From Pseudomonas huaxiensis (GTDB lineage: Bacteria; Pseudomonadota; Gammaproteobacteria; Pseudomonadales; Pseudomonadaceae): a stretch of 62,315 bases of DNA. The DNA is taken from NCBI RefSeq assembly GCF_003231275.1, contig NZ_QKVL01000035.1, forward strand, positions 1 through 62,315, in the 5' to 3' direction. Shown here in pieces: positions 16,565-25,097 of this stretch. The translations under genes were made by a program, and so were the position numbers. The notes beneath the pieces were generated by a model. The model ran no database searches. It saw nothing but the letters and a program-made list of their open reading frames with translations, and had not been told where the DNA came from. Within the stretch, counting starts at the first letter, position 1, and every line of letters starts with the position of its first letter.

Positions 16565-17284
16565 TCAGTCGAGGCCTAGGGTCAGGGTCGGCTGGCCGGC
16601 GTGCAGTACGGCGTGGCCGACGCACTCGCCACCGCAGTAGCGCGCCACCAGTTCGACCAGGTCGGCCATGGCCGAGCGCACGTCGTCGGGAGTGGTTGGC
16701 GGCAAGCCGTCGATATCGAAGAAGACGCAGCGGGTGTCGGCCAGGGTGCGGGTATCGGCGGCCTGGCGCCAGGTCCAGCGCCGGGTCAGCACACGCGTGC
16801 CGGCGGCCAGGACGATTTCACCGGCAGCGATGGTTTCCGGATCGGCGGCGGCGTCCAGCAGAAAGCGGTCGTCTGTCAGGGTCTTGCGCAGTTCGATCGC
16901 CTTCGATTGCGGGCCGATCGGGTGTACGCCGGCGGGGAGCAGATAGCGCAGGGACAGCAGGTTGCCGATATCCACCAGCGGGTTGATGTCCGGCAGGTTG
17001 TCGGGCTTGAGCACCCGGCGAGTGAGGGCTTCGATGGCGCTGCGATGCTCCGAGGGCTTTGCGCCGAAACGGCGATACGCGTCGCGCCAGGCGGCGATCT
17101 GCGGGTAGTCGGCGGGATTGCCGGTGACCCGCTCGCGCAGTGCTTGCTCGGTGGCGCGCAGCAGCGCGGTCAGCTCGGCGTCGGGGCGGGTGTTGTCGAG
17201 GTTGCGGAAGACCACCACGCCGCGGCGGTAGTCGGGGTGATCGTCAAAGACATCGGGGCTGACCGTATAGGTAAAGGTGCTCAC
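16565..17284 (-). CDS. Free-standing B3/B4 domain protein (PheRS beta-subunit editing-domain fold)
   Basis: 239 residues forming a single B3/B4 domain, with the family core AYRRFGAKPSEHRSAIEALTRR (first 20 residues of the motif at about 89-110), LPDINPLVDIGNLLSLRYLLPAG and a late DIDGLP. In phenylalanyl-tRNA synthetase this domain hydrolyses Tyr-tRNA(Phe). Free-standing copies are widespread but poorly characterised; a trans-editing or small-molecule role is possible. GTG 17284 follows GAGGAG. It is the first gene of a run with the lysR gene (10 bp apart), next to aromatic amino-acid uptake and breakdown genes, which is suggestive for a protein whose fold recognises aromatic aminoacyl groups. 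Confidence 0.82.
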   Translation of the reverse strand: MSTFTYTVSPDVFDDHPDYRRGVVVFRNLDNTRPDAELTALLRATEQALRERVTGNPADYPQIAAWRDAYRRFGAKPSEHRSAIEALTRRVLKPDNLPDINPLVDIGNLLSLRYLLPAGVHPIGPQSKAIELRKTLTDDRFLLDAAADPETIAAGEIVLAAGTRVLTRRWTWRQAADTRTLADTRCVFFDIDGLPPTTPDDVRSAMADLVELVARYCGGECVGHAVLHAGQPTLTLGLD

Positions 17285-17444
17285 AGGCGCTCCTCTGGAA
17301 TGCGGGTTCGGGCAGCTTGGCCAAGCCGGGTGGCAGACTATAGCACCGGGCCTGAAGCTGGGAGCTCACCGATTTCTGCAAGGTTGCCATGCGGGTTTTG
17401 GATAGTTGGTTGTGCCAGGCGCGCGTTTTTTCAGCGTTTTCAAA

Positions 17445-17555
17445 ATCGAGCACCGCTTGTGCGGCGCATCGCGAGCAAGCTCGCTCCTACAGTGTGGTCA
17501 AGGCGTGTTGTAGGAGCGAGCTCGCTCGCGATGCACCGCAGAGGCGGTGCTCGAT
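17445..17555. repeat. REPIN: inverted pair of REP sequences, GAGCGAGCTCGCTCGCG class
   Basis: Inverted copies of a REP core (17467-17491 and 17509-17533, TGTAGGAGCGAGCT... and its complement) lie inside a longer inverted repeat, ATCGAGCACCGC (17445-17456) and GCGGTGCTCGAT (17544-17555). It fills most of the 289-bp gap between the B3/B4 gene and the acyl-CoA dehydrogenase 3' end. REPINs are moved by RAYT transposases encoded elsewhere. Confidence 0.88.
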
Positions 17556-17573
17556 CTCAAGGACGCTGAACAC

Positions 17574-19328
17574 TCACACCCCTCCAACAAACGGCAACGG
17601 CAACCGCGCCGCCCTCACCCCAGCGAGCTGCCGATCAAAATCCGGCAACAGATAATCAAAACAGAACCCCGCGCTCTCCAGTTTTTCCCGGCGCAACGGA
17701 TCATCCTCCGCCAACCCCGCCACGCAGCGAGCACTGCGCGCCCAGGCGAACGCCAACAGGCTGGTGGCGCAGAGCTGGAGAAATTCACCGGCGGCACGGT
17801 ACGGATACTCACTGTCTTCTGCGCTGAACGCGCGCACTTCGGGCAAAAGGTTTTCTAGCCGCTCGCAGACTTCCCCCAACGCATCAGCAAACGCCGCGCG
17901 GGTTCCCCGCCCCGCCGCAACCTCGGCCCGCAACTCACCCAGCAGCACGCCAAACGCTTCCCCCCCATCCCCCAGCACTTTGCGCAGCAGCAGGTCGTTG
18001 GCCTGAATCTCGTTGCTGCCCTCGTAGATCATCGCAATGCGGCTGTCGCGCAAGGTCTGCTCAATCGGGAATTCTCCGGTGTAGCCATAACCGCCAAACA
18101 CCTGCAGCGCCTTGCTCGCGAGGCTGAAGCCCTGTTCGGTAAAGCTGGCTTTGACGATCGGGGTAAGCAGCGCCGCCAGTTGTCCGGCCTTGGCGCGCTG
18201 CGCCGGGTCGGCGGATTCGCTGGCGATATCCAGCCAGTGCGCGGCCCAGTAGCCGAGGGCGCGCATGCCTTCGCTGCGCACCCGCAGTTCCAGCAGGATG
18301 CGGCGCATCGCCGGGTGCAGGTGGATCGGGTCGGCCGCGGCGGCCGGCACCTGTTCGGGACGACGCGGCGCACGCATCTGCCGGCGCTCCAAGGCGTAGT
18401 CGCGGGCGCTCTGCCAGGCCGCTTCGGTATGCCCGAGCCCTTGCAGGCCGACATGCAGCCGCGCCGAATTCATCATCACGAACATCGCCGCCAGTCCGCC
18501 GTGGGCCTCGCCTACCAGCCAGCCCTTGGCCTGTTCGAAACGCAGCGCACAGGTGGCGCTACCGCGGATGCCCAGTTTGTGTTCCAGGCCATCGCAATAG
18601 ACAGCGTTGCGCTGACCGTCATCGAGCCATTTCGGCACCAGCAGTAATGACAGCCCACGGCTGCCTTGCGGTGCATCCGGCAAACGCGCCAGCACCAGAT
18701 GCAGGATGTCGCGGGTCAGGTCGTGCTCGCCGCCGGAGATGAACAGCTTGTTGCCGCTGACGCTGTAGCTGCCATCGGCCAAGGGTTCGGCGCGGCTGCG
18801 CAGCAGGCCGATATCGCTGCCGGCCTGGGGCTCGGTCAGGCACATGGTCGGCAGCGTTTCGCCGCTGATGATGCCCGGCAGGTAGCGCTGCTGAAGCGAC
18901 GCCGAGGCATGGGTCTTGAGACACAGGTAGGCACCATGGGCGATGCCGGTGTACATGGCCCAGGCGTGGTTGCTGGCGTAGAGCATTTCCTGCAGGGCCG
19001 CATCGAGCACCTGCGGCAGGCCTTGCCCGTCCAACTGCGGATCGCAGGCCAGCGCCGGCCAGCCGCCGTCGACATAGGCGCGATACGCTGCGGCAAAGCC
19101 CTCGGGCGTATGTACTTCACCGTCGCTGAAGCGGCAGCCCTGGCGATCACCCGGCCCGTTCAACGGCGCCAGCACCTCGCCAGTGAAACGCGCGGCTTCT
19201 TCCAGCACCTGCATCGCCAGATCCAGATCGACCTCGGCGTAGGCCGGCAGCAACTGCCAGTCTTGCTCAACCCGCAGCCAGTGTTGCAGCACGAATTGCA
19301 TATCGCCCAACGGCGCCTTGTAGGCCAT
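17574..19328 (-). CDS. Acyl-CoA dehydrogenase of the ferulate operon
   Basis: 584 residues, a long acyl-CoA dehydrogenase with an extra C-terminal domain (about 465-584). Family motifs include LTEPQAGSDIG (flavin/substrate loop), HKLGIRGSATCAL, and ALQVFGGYGYTGEFPIEQTLRDSRI split before IAMIYEGSNEIQ, which holds the region of the catalytic base. It should oxidise an acyl-CoA at C2-C3. It is the last gene of ech-vdh-fcs-thiolase-acd, 8 bp after the thiolase. HCHL chemistry does not need it for ferulate, so it may feed saturated side chains (dihydroferuloyl-CoA or similar) into the pathway, as HcaD does in Acinetobacter. The ATG at 19328 was chosen by family alignment; a longer in-frame reading runs inside the thiolase gene. 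Confidence 0.88.
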   Translation of the reverse strand: MAYKAPLGDMQFVLQHWLRVEQDWQLLPAYAEVDLDLAMQVLEEAARFTGEVLAPLNGPGDRQGCRFSDGEVHTPEGFAAAYRAYVDGGWPALACDPQLDGQGLPQVLDAALQEMLYASNHAWAMYTGIAHGAYLCLKTHASASLQQRYLPGIISGETLPTMCLTEPQAGSDIGLLRSRAEPLADGSYSVSGNKLFISGGEHDLTRDILHLVLARLPDAPQGSRGLSLLLVPKWLDDGQRNAVYCDGLEHKLGIRGSATCALRFEQAKGWLVGEAHGGLAAMFVMMNSARLHVGLQGLGHTEAAWQSARDYALERRQMRAPRRPEQVPAAAADPIHLHPAMRRILLELRVRSEGMRALGYWAAHWLDIASESADPAQRAKAGQLAALLTPIVKASFTEQGFSLASKALQVFGGYGYTGEFPIEQTLRDSRIAMIYEGSNEIQANDLLLRKVLGDGGEAFGVLLGELRAEVAAGRGTRAAFADALGEVCERLENLLPEVRAFSAEDSEYPYRAAGEFLQLCATSLLAFAWARSARCVAGLAEDDPLRREKLESAGFCFDYLLPDFDRQLAGVRAARLPLPFVGGV

Positions 19329-19336
19329 GCGTGACC

Positions 19337-20578
19337 TCATCCTTGGAAGTGCGGGTTTTCGATCAGCAGCGCCATGCCCTGTCCGCCGCCGATACAGGCG
19401 GCGGCGATGCCATAGCGCAGGTTGTCGCGGCGCAGTTGCCGGGCCAGGGTCTGCACCAGGCGCAGGCCGGTGGCCGCCAGCGGGTGGCCGAGGGCGATGG
19501 AGCCGCCGTGCACGTTCAGCCGCTGCGGATCCAGCTCCAACGCCTGAACCACGGCCAGCACCTGGGCGGCCTGGGCCTCGTTGATTTCGAAGCGGTCGAT
19601 CTGCTCCAGGCGCAAACCACTGCGCTCCAGCAGCAGACGAATCGCCGGCGCCGGGCCGATGCCCATGGTGCCTGGCGCAACGCCCACCGCCGTGACCATC
19701 AGCAGCCGGGCCAGCGGTGGAGTGGAACAGGCGGAATAACGACAGACCAGCGCCGCCGCCGCGCCGTCCACCACCGCGCAACTGTTGCCGGCGGTCTGCA
19801 CGCCACCGCTGTGTACTGCGCGAAGGCGAGCCAGGGCGGCGCTGTCGGTGGGCCGTGGATGGCTGTCGCGATCCACCACACTGACACCGCGCGGCAGCTC
19901 GATGCTGCGCGGCAGGCACTCTTCGGCTTCGAACGTTTCGCTACGGACGCTGACGATTTCCTCGTCGAACCAGCCCGCCGTCTGGGCTTCCAGCGCGCGC
20001 CGGTGGCTGCGCAGCGCCCATGCATCCACTGCGTCGCGGCTCAGGCCGTACTCGCGGGCGAGGTTCTCGGCGGTGCCGATCATGTCCACGCCTGCCGCCG
20101 GGTCGTACAGCGCTTCCCAGAGAAAATCCTTGAAGCCCACGGGCGCGCCGAGACGGAAACCGCCGCGGTGCTCGTAGGCGGCAATCGGATTGCGCGACAT
20201 CGATTCGGCGCCCACACACAGCACCTGCTCCACGCCGCTGTGTAGTTGCTCGCCGGCCTGGCGCAGCAGCTCCAGCCCGGTGCCGCAGATACGTTGCACG
20301 GCCAGCGCCGGTACGCTTTGCGGCACGCCGCTGTAGAGACCGATATGCCGCGGCAGCATGTAGGCGTCGAAGCTGGCCTGGGCCATGCTGCCGCCGAGCA
20401 CGCTGTCCACCGTGGCCGGATCGACCCCGGCGCGGGCCAGCACTTCACGCCCGGCCTTGATACCCAGGTCGATGGGCGACACCTGCGCCAGCGCGCCACC
20501 AAGATCGGTCCACGGCGTGCGCACGATCTCGACAATTGCCGCGTCGTCGAAGCGGCTGCACAGCCCGCCGCCCTTCAT
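19337..20578 (-). CDS. Thiolase (acetyl-CoA acetyltransferase/beta-ketothiolase) of the ferulate operon
   Basis: 413 residues. The acylated cysteine is in QRICGTGLELL, the second set of catalytic residues in GGSIALGHPLAATG (His) and AACIGGGQGMAL (Cys), so the enzyme should be active. The start ATG at 20578 overlaps the fcs stop as ATGA. Ferulate clusters of other pseudomonads carry the same gene (called aat in Pseudomonas sp. HR199). It would cleave a 3-oxoacyl-CoA, but no hydroxyacyl-CoA dehydrogenase is present in the cluster, and the Ech aldol cleavage releases acetyl-CoA without it. Its real substrate is therefore open. Confidence 0.88.
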   Translation of the reverse strand: MKGGGLCSRFDDAAIVEIVRTPWTDLGGALAQVSPIDLGIKAGREVLARAGVDPATVDSVLGGSMAQASFDAYMLPRHIGLYSGVPQSVPALAVQRICGTGLELLRQAGEQLHSGVEQVLCVGAESMSRNPIAAYEHRGGFRLGAPVGFKDFLWEALYDPAAGVDMIGTAENLAREYGLSRDAVDAWALRSHRRALEAQTAGWFDEEIVSVRSETFEAEECLPRSIELPRGVSVVDRDSHPRPTDSAALARLRAVHSGGVQTAGNSCAVVDGAAAALVCRYSACSTPPLARLLMVTAVGVAPGTMGIGPAPAIRLLLERSGLRLEQIDRFEINEAQAAQVLAVVQALELDPQRLNVHGGSIALGHPLAATGLRLVQTLARQLRRDNLRYGIAAACIGGGQGMALLIENPHFQG

Positions 20579-22458
20579 GGCCGCACCTGGGCGCGGAGCA
20601 TGCTCGCGTCCTCGCCGCGGTACAGCGCTTCGACCTGCACCGCCCGGCGCTGCAACACGGCGCGCTGGTTGATCGAGCCCTTGTCGGTGATTTCACCGAG
20701 GTCGATCGACGGCGCTTCGTCCATCAGCGCCAGCCATTCGATGCGGCTGGCATTGCCTTGCGCGTCGCGGTTCAAACGCTCCAGCCAGCCGCCAAACCAG
20801 GTGCGCACCACCGCGCTGCCGAGCACCTCGGCGTCGCTCGCACCCTCCCCCAGCCCGGCCAGTTGCCGACACTCCGGCAACCGCGCGAACACCAGAATGC
20901 CCAGGCACTCACGGTCCGGCGCGGCGACCACGATGTCTTGCACATAAGGCGAGCCTTCCAGCACCGCGCGGTTGCGCAACGGGCCGACGCTGACGAAGAC
21001 CCCGGAAGACAGCTTGAAGTCTTCGGCGATGCGCCCGTCGAACATCAGACCAAGCTGGCTCTGGCGTGGATCGGCAAGCTTCAGGGCGTCGCCCGAGCAA
21101 TAGAAACCTTCTTCGTCGAACACCTCGGCGGTCTGCTGCGCCGCGCGCCAGTAGCCGGGCATGATGTGCGGGCCGCGGAAGCGCCCTTCCAGCTTGTCGC
21201 CCAGCGGTACCAGTTTCACTTCGCAACCCGGCGCCGGCAGGCCGATGTAGCCGGCCATGGACAGCGGTCCGGTGGTGAAGGTGCAGGACGGTGAGGCTTC
21301 GGTCATGCCGAGGCCGGCCATCATGCGGATGCGTTCGCCGCAATGTGCTTCGGCGACCCGGTCGAGGCGGTCCCAGACACTTTGCGACAGGCCCGCGGCG
21401 GCGAAGAAGAACAGCTTCATGCGGGCGAAGAAACAGTCGCGCAACTCACGATCCTGCTCCAGCGCCTTGACCAGTTCTTCCCAGCCCTTGGGCACGGTGA
21501 GGTAGGCCGTGGGGGAAATTTCGCGCAGATTGCGCAGGGTTTCGGCGAAGCCCTGGGGCGTCGGCTTGCCGCCGTCGAGGTAGAAGCTGCCGCCGTTATA
21601 GAGAACGATGCCGAGGTTGTGGCTGCCACCGAAGGTGTGGTTCCACGGCAGCCAGTCCACCAGCACCGGCGGCTCTTCGGCAAACACCGGAAAGGTCTGC
21701 AACAGCATCTGCTGGTTGGCGCAAAGCATGCGCTGGGTGGTGATCACCGCCTTCGGCAGTTTGGTCGAGCCGGAGGTGAAGAGGAATTTGGCGATGGTAT
21801 CGGGACCGGTGGCGGCGAAGGCGGCATCGGCTTTGGTCAGGTCACCGCCTTGCAACAGGTTGGCGAAATCCACCGTGCGCCGGCCCGGCACCGTGCCGCG
21901 CACGCTGATCACTGCGACGGACTCGTCCAGCACTGCGTCGATGGCGCGCTGGAACGGTTGGCTGTCGGTGACGAACACCAGGCCCGGCGTCAGCACGTCG
22001 CAGACATGCCGCAGCTTGGCGAAATCCTGGGAAAGCAAGGCGTAGGCCGGCGACACCGGGCAGTACGGAATGCCGGCGTACATGGCGCCGAGGGCAATCT
22101 GCAGGTGTTCGATATCGTTGCCCGAGAGGATCGCCAGCGGCCGCTCGGCGGACAGGCCGAAGTCCAGCAGGCCAGCGGCAATTGCCCGCACCTGCCCGAG
22201 CATTTCGGCGTAGCTGATTTCACGCCAGGCGCCGTCGCCCTGGCGGGCGGCGATAAAGGTCTGTTGCGGGCGCACCTCGGCCCAGTGCAACAGACGGTCC
22301 AGCAGGCGCGCGGGCAGCGGCGCGAGGGGTTCGATGGCACGCATGCGCAGGACGCCGTCCACCTCGCTCACCGCCACTTCGGGATGACCGATGGACACCT
22401 GCCGGTAGCGCGGCATTTCGGCACGGGCGTTCGTCCGTGGGCTGGCTTCGGAATTCAC
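20575..22458 (-). CDS. fcs: Feruloyl-CoA synthetase
   Basis: 627 residues, ANL superfamily (acyl-adenylating). The phosphate loop is TSGSTKLPK (228-236); WLPWNHTFGGSHN and the late YCSGDALKLADP are characteristic of feruloyl-CoA synthetases. It activates ferulate, p-coumarate and caffeate with ATP and CoA in the cytosol. The start is a GTG at 22458 behind AAGGAG, and an A-rich run (AACAAGAACAA) just upstream matches the Hfq/Crc target pattern. It lies 75 bp after vdh and overlaps the thiolase by ATGA. The lysine usually found near the C-terminus (DKGSINQRAVLQRR) is in place. Confidence 0.93.
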   Translation of the reverse strand: MNSEASPRTNARAEMPRYRQVSIGHPEVAVSEVDGVLRMRAIEPLAPLPARLLDRLLHWAEVRPQQTFIAARQGDGAWREISYAEMLGQVRAIAAGLLDFGLSAERPLAILSGNDIEHLQIALGAMYAGIPYCPVSPAYALLSQDFAKLRHVCDVLTPGLVFVTDSQPFQRAIDAVLDESVAVISVRGTVPGRRTVDFANLLQGGDLTKADAAFAATGPDTIAKFLFTSGSTKLPKAVITTQRMLCANQQMLLQTFPVFAEEPPVLVDWLPWNHTFGGSHNLGIVLYNGGSFYLDGGKPTPQGFAETLRNLREISPTAYLTVPKGWEELVKALEQDRELRDCFFARMKLFFFAAAGLSQSVWDRLDRVAEAHCGERIRMMAGLGMTEASPSCTFTTGPLSMAGYIGLPAPGCEVKLVPLGDKLEGRFRGPHIMPGYWRAAQQTAEVFDEEGFYCSGDALKLADPRQSQLGLMFDGRIAEDFKLSSGVFVSVGPLRNRAVLEGSPYVQDIVVAAPDRECLGILVFARLPECRQLAGLGEGASDAEVLGSAVVRTWFGGWLERLNRDAQGNASRIEWLALMDEAPSIDLGEITDKGSINQRAVLQRRAVQVEALYRGEDASMLRAQVRP

Positions 22459-22470
22459 GCAGGTTGCTCC

Positions 22471-22482
22471 TTGTTCTTGTTG
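22471..22482 (-). promoter_or_regulatory. Candidate Hfq/Crc A-rich motif in the fcs leader
   Basis: On the minus strand this reads CAACAAGAACAA, containing AANAANAA, directly before the AAGGAG of fcs. Such motifs bind Hfq with Crc and block translation when preferred carbon sources are present. Confidence 0.5.
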
Positions 22483-22533
22483 TCTGTCGTGCCGCCGCCC
22501 GGATGCGCCAGGCGGCGGGTGTTGCTCGACGGG

Positions 22534-23982
22534 TCAGATCGGGTAGTGCCGCGGGCCATGCTGCAAGGTGATCCAGCGCAACTGGGTGAACTGGTCGATG
22601 GCCGTGCGGCTGCCGAAGCTGCCGTAACCGCTGGATTTCACGCCGCCGAAGGGCATCTGCGCCTCGTCGTGCACCGTCGGACCGTTGATATGGCAGATGC
22701 CCGACTCAACGCGCTGGGCCAAGGCCAGGGCGCGGCCGGTGTCGCGGCTGAAAATCGCCGAAGACAGACCGAACTCCGAATCATTGGCCAGCGCAAGCAG
22801 CGCCTCGTCGCCCTTGCCGCGCACCACCACAGCCACCGGGCCGAAGGATTCTTCGCGGTACAGGCGCATGCTGGCGTCCACTTTGTCCAGCAGGGTCGGC
22901 TGCAGGATGCTGCCGTCCAGTTGGCCGCCGCAGACCAGCCGCGCGCCCTTCTGCACGGCGTCATCGATCAGCGCCTTGATGCGTTCACCGGCACCGCTGT
23001 CCACCAGCGAACCGAGCACCGAAGCCGGGTCTTGCGGATCACCGGCACGCAGCCTGGCGACCTTGGCCGCGAGCTTGTCGACAAAGGCATCGGCGATGGC
23101 TTCGTCCAGCACCAGGCGCTCGGTGGACATGCAGATCTGGCCCTGGTTGAAGTAGGCACCGAAGGCGGCCGCTTCGACGGCGGCGTCCAGGTCGGCGTCG
23201 TCCAGCACCAGAAACGGGGCCTTGCCGCCCAGTTCCAGCAGCGCCGGTTTCAGGTGCCGCGCCGCCAGTTCGCCAACGATGCGCCCGACATGGGTCGAAC
23301 CGGTGAAGTTGATCCGGCGCACGGCAGGGTTGGCGATCAGCCGCTCGACAATCGCCGGCGCGTCAGCCGGGGCGTTGCTGATGACGTTGACCACGCCATC
23401 GCCAAGGCCGGCATCCTGCAGCACCTGGCCAATCAGCCGGTGTACTGCGGGGCTGAGTTCCGACGCCTTGAGCACCACGGTATTGCCGCAGGCCAGCGGC
23501 ATGGCGATGGCGCGGGTGGCGAGAATCACCGGAGCGTTCCACGGCGCGATACCCAGCACCACGCCGCACGGCGCACGCACCGCCATGGCGAAGCTGCCAG
23601 GCACATCGGAGGGAATCACCTCGCCGGTGATCTGGGTGGTCATGGACGCGGCTTCGCGCAGCATGCCGGCGGCCAGCTTGACGTTGAAACCGTACCAGTT
23701 GGCCATGGCGCCGGTCTCGCCGGCGGCAGCGATGAATTCGCCGGTCCGCGCCTGCAAGGCGTCAGCGGCGGCCAGCAGACGGCTGCGCCGTTCGTTGGGC
23801 GCCAGTTGCGACCAGGCCGGGAATGCAGCGTGGGCAGCGGCGACCGCGGCGTCGGCGTCCTCGAGGGTGGCGGCAGCAACCTGCGACACCAGCTCGCCGG
23901 TCACCGGATTGCGTCGCTCGAACGTCCGTCCATCACTGGCGGGGCACGACCGCCCGCCTATCAGTAAAGGCACCTGCAACAT
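22534..23982 (-). CDS. vdh: Vanillin dehydrogenase
   Basis: 482 residues, the exact length of P. fluorescens Vdh, starting MLQVPLLIGG. Aldehyde dehydrogenase residues are N149 (APWNAP), E250 (LELGGKAP) and the nucleophile C284 (FNQGQICMS). It oxidises vanillin, 4-hydroxybenzaldehyde or protocatechualdehyde with NAD+ to the acid. Two ATGs are in frame at 23988 and 23982; the second was chosen because the GAGGA site ends 6 bp before it but touches the first. It lies between ech (84 bp upstream) and fcs. Confidence 0.95.
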   Translation of the reverse strand: MLQVPLLIGGRSCPASDGRTFERRNPVTGELVSQVAAATLEDADAAVAAAHAAFPAWSQLAPNERRSRLLAAADALQARTGEFIAAAGETGAMANWYGFNVKLAAGMLREAASMTTQITGEVIPSDVPGSFAMAVRAPCGVVLGIAPWNAPVILATRAIAMPLACGNTVVLKASELSPAVHRLIGQVLQDAGLGDGVVNVISNAPADAPAIVERLIANPAVRRINFTGSTHVGRIVGELAARHLKPALLELGGKAPFLVLDDADLDAAVEAAAFGAYFNQGQICMSTERLVLDEAIADAFVDKLAAKVARLRAGDPQDPASVLGSLVDSGAGERIKALIDDAVQKGARLVCGGQLDGSILQPTLLDKVDASMRLYREESFGPVAVVVRGKGDEALLALANDSEFGLSSAIFSRDTGRALALAQRVESGICHINGPTVHDEAQMPFGGVKSSGYGSFGSRTAIDQFTQLRWITLQHGPRHYPI

Positions 23983-24066
23983 GCTCATTCCTCTTTCTTG
24001 TCGTTATCGGGAATCATCGAAGGCTGGCAGAAACGGGCGGCGTCGCACAAACGCCGCCCATCGGCA

Positions 24067-24897
24067 TCAACGCTTGTAGGCTTGCAGGCCCGGCTTGATG
24101 CTCTTGTCGTCGAGGAACTGCTTCATGCCCTGCTCGCGGCCGCCTTCGGTGTCCAGCAGACGGGACTGGTCGAGCTTGGCGTACAGGTAATCTTCGTTCT
24201 GCTCCCAGGTCAGTTCGCGGCAGCGCTTGAAGCCATGCTTGGCGGCACGCAGGACCACCGGGTTTTTCTCCAGCAGGTTCAGCGCCAGTTCGCGGGTGGT
24301 TTCGCGCAGTTGCGCCAGCGGCACGCTTTCGTTGACCAGGCCCATCTCGGCGGCTTTCGGCCCGCCGAAGGTCTTGCCGGTCATGATGTAGTACAGCGAC
24401 TGGCGATGGCCCACGGTGTCGGCCATGGCCTTGCTCACCAGGTTGCCCGGCGGGATGCCCCAGTTGATTTCCGACAGGCCGAAGGTGGCTTCGTCGGCGC
24501 AGATCGCCAGGTCACAGGCCACCAGCGGGCTGAAGCCGCCACCGAAGCACCAGCCGTTGACCATGGCGATGGTCGGCTTGGTGTACATGCGCAGCAGTTT
24601 CCATTGCCATTGCGAGGCTTCGCGGCGGATTTTTTCCTGGAGGATTTCCGGGCCGGCGTCCACTTCGCGGAAGTATTCCTTGAGGTCCATGCCCGCAGTC
24701 CAGGCTTCGCCGGCACCGGTCAGCACCAGCACGCCGGCTTCAGGATCCTGCTCCAGGGTTTCCAGCACGTCGACCATCTCGCGGTTGAGGGTCGGACTCA
24801 TGGCGTTGCGTTTTTCCGGACGGTTCAGGGTGACCCAGGCGATACCGGATTCCAGTTCGACCTTGACGGTGGTCCAGCGGCCTTCGTAGTTGCTCAT
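24067..24897 (-). CDS. ech: Hydroxycinnamoyl-CoA hydratase-lyase (feruloyl-CoA hydratase/aldolase)
   Basis: 276 residues, almost identical in the parts I can recall to the HCHL of P. fluorescens AN103. The key residues are M70, S123, E143 and Y239 (EDYLYA). The crotonase fold hydrates feruloyl-CoA and cleaves the product to vanillin plus acetyl-CoA. It is the first gene of the operon, with an ATG at 24897 behind a weak AAGAG site that overlaps an AACAACAA motif. The 200-bp gap to the divergent marR gene holds the operator palindrome at 24952-24970. Confidence 0.96.
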   Translation of the reverse strand: MSNYEGRWTTVKVELESGIAWVTLNRPEKRNAMSPTLNREMVDVLETLEQDPEAGVLVLTGAGEAWTAGMDLKEYFREVDAGPEILQEKIRREASQWQWKLLRMYTKPTIAMVNGWCFGGGFSPLVACDLAICADEATFGLSEINWGIPPGNLVSKAMADTVGHRQSLYYIMTGKTFGGPKAAEMGLVNESVPLAQLRETTRELALNLLEKNPVVLRAAKHGFKRCRELTWEQNEDYLYAKLDQSRLLDTEGGREQGMKQFLDDKSIKPGLQAYKR

Positions 24898-24909
24898 GTG
24901 TTTGCACTC

Positions 24910-24917
24910 TTGTTGTT
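24910..24917 (-). promoter_or_regulatory. Candidate Hfq/Crc A-rich motif in the ech leader
   Basis: AACAACAA on the minus strand, ending 12 bases before the ech ATG and abutting its weak ribosome site AAGAG. It matches AANAANAA exactly. Confidence 0.55.
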
Positions 24918-24951
24918 CGTGGGCGATGTTCAGCAAGCTAATCGAGCAAAT

Positions 24952-24970
24952 TAGTTATGTCAATTAACTA
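24952..24970. promoter_or_regulatory. Candidate MarR (FerR-type) operator, TAGTTA-N7-TAACTA
   Basis: A perfect 6-bp inverted repeat with a 7-base centre in the ech/marR gap, 55 bp upstream of the ech start. Spacing and AT-richness are typical of MarR sites. The same pattern TAGTTA-N7-TAAY recurs at 27188 and 27298. Confidence 0.65.
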
Positions 24971-25097
24971 TTATGAAAATTATCTTTCTTGCTGGCGCCT
25001 TGGGTTCAGTCTTCGATGAATCCTGGCTAGCCAGATCTGGCTCATACAGGCAGACTAGGTAATTTTCTTATCCATGGTTCAAGGAGTCTGCTTCCCG

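Noticed and set aside
17574..19919. Acyl-CoA dehydrogenase as a 781-residue fusion
   Set aside because: The extra N-terminal 197 codons lie inside the thiolase gene in another frame and are Arg/Gly/Ala-rich nonsense; the family start is at 19328.
21343..23967. Long open frame (874 codons) on the plus strand
   Set aside because: Antisense to fcs and vdh, which are recognised residue by residue.
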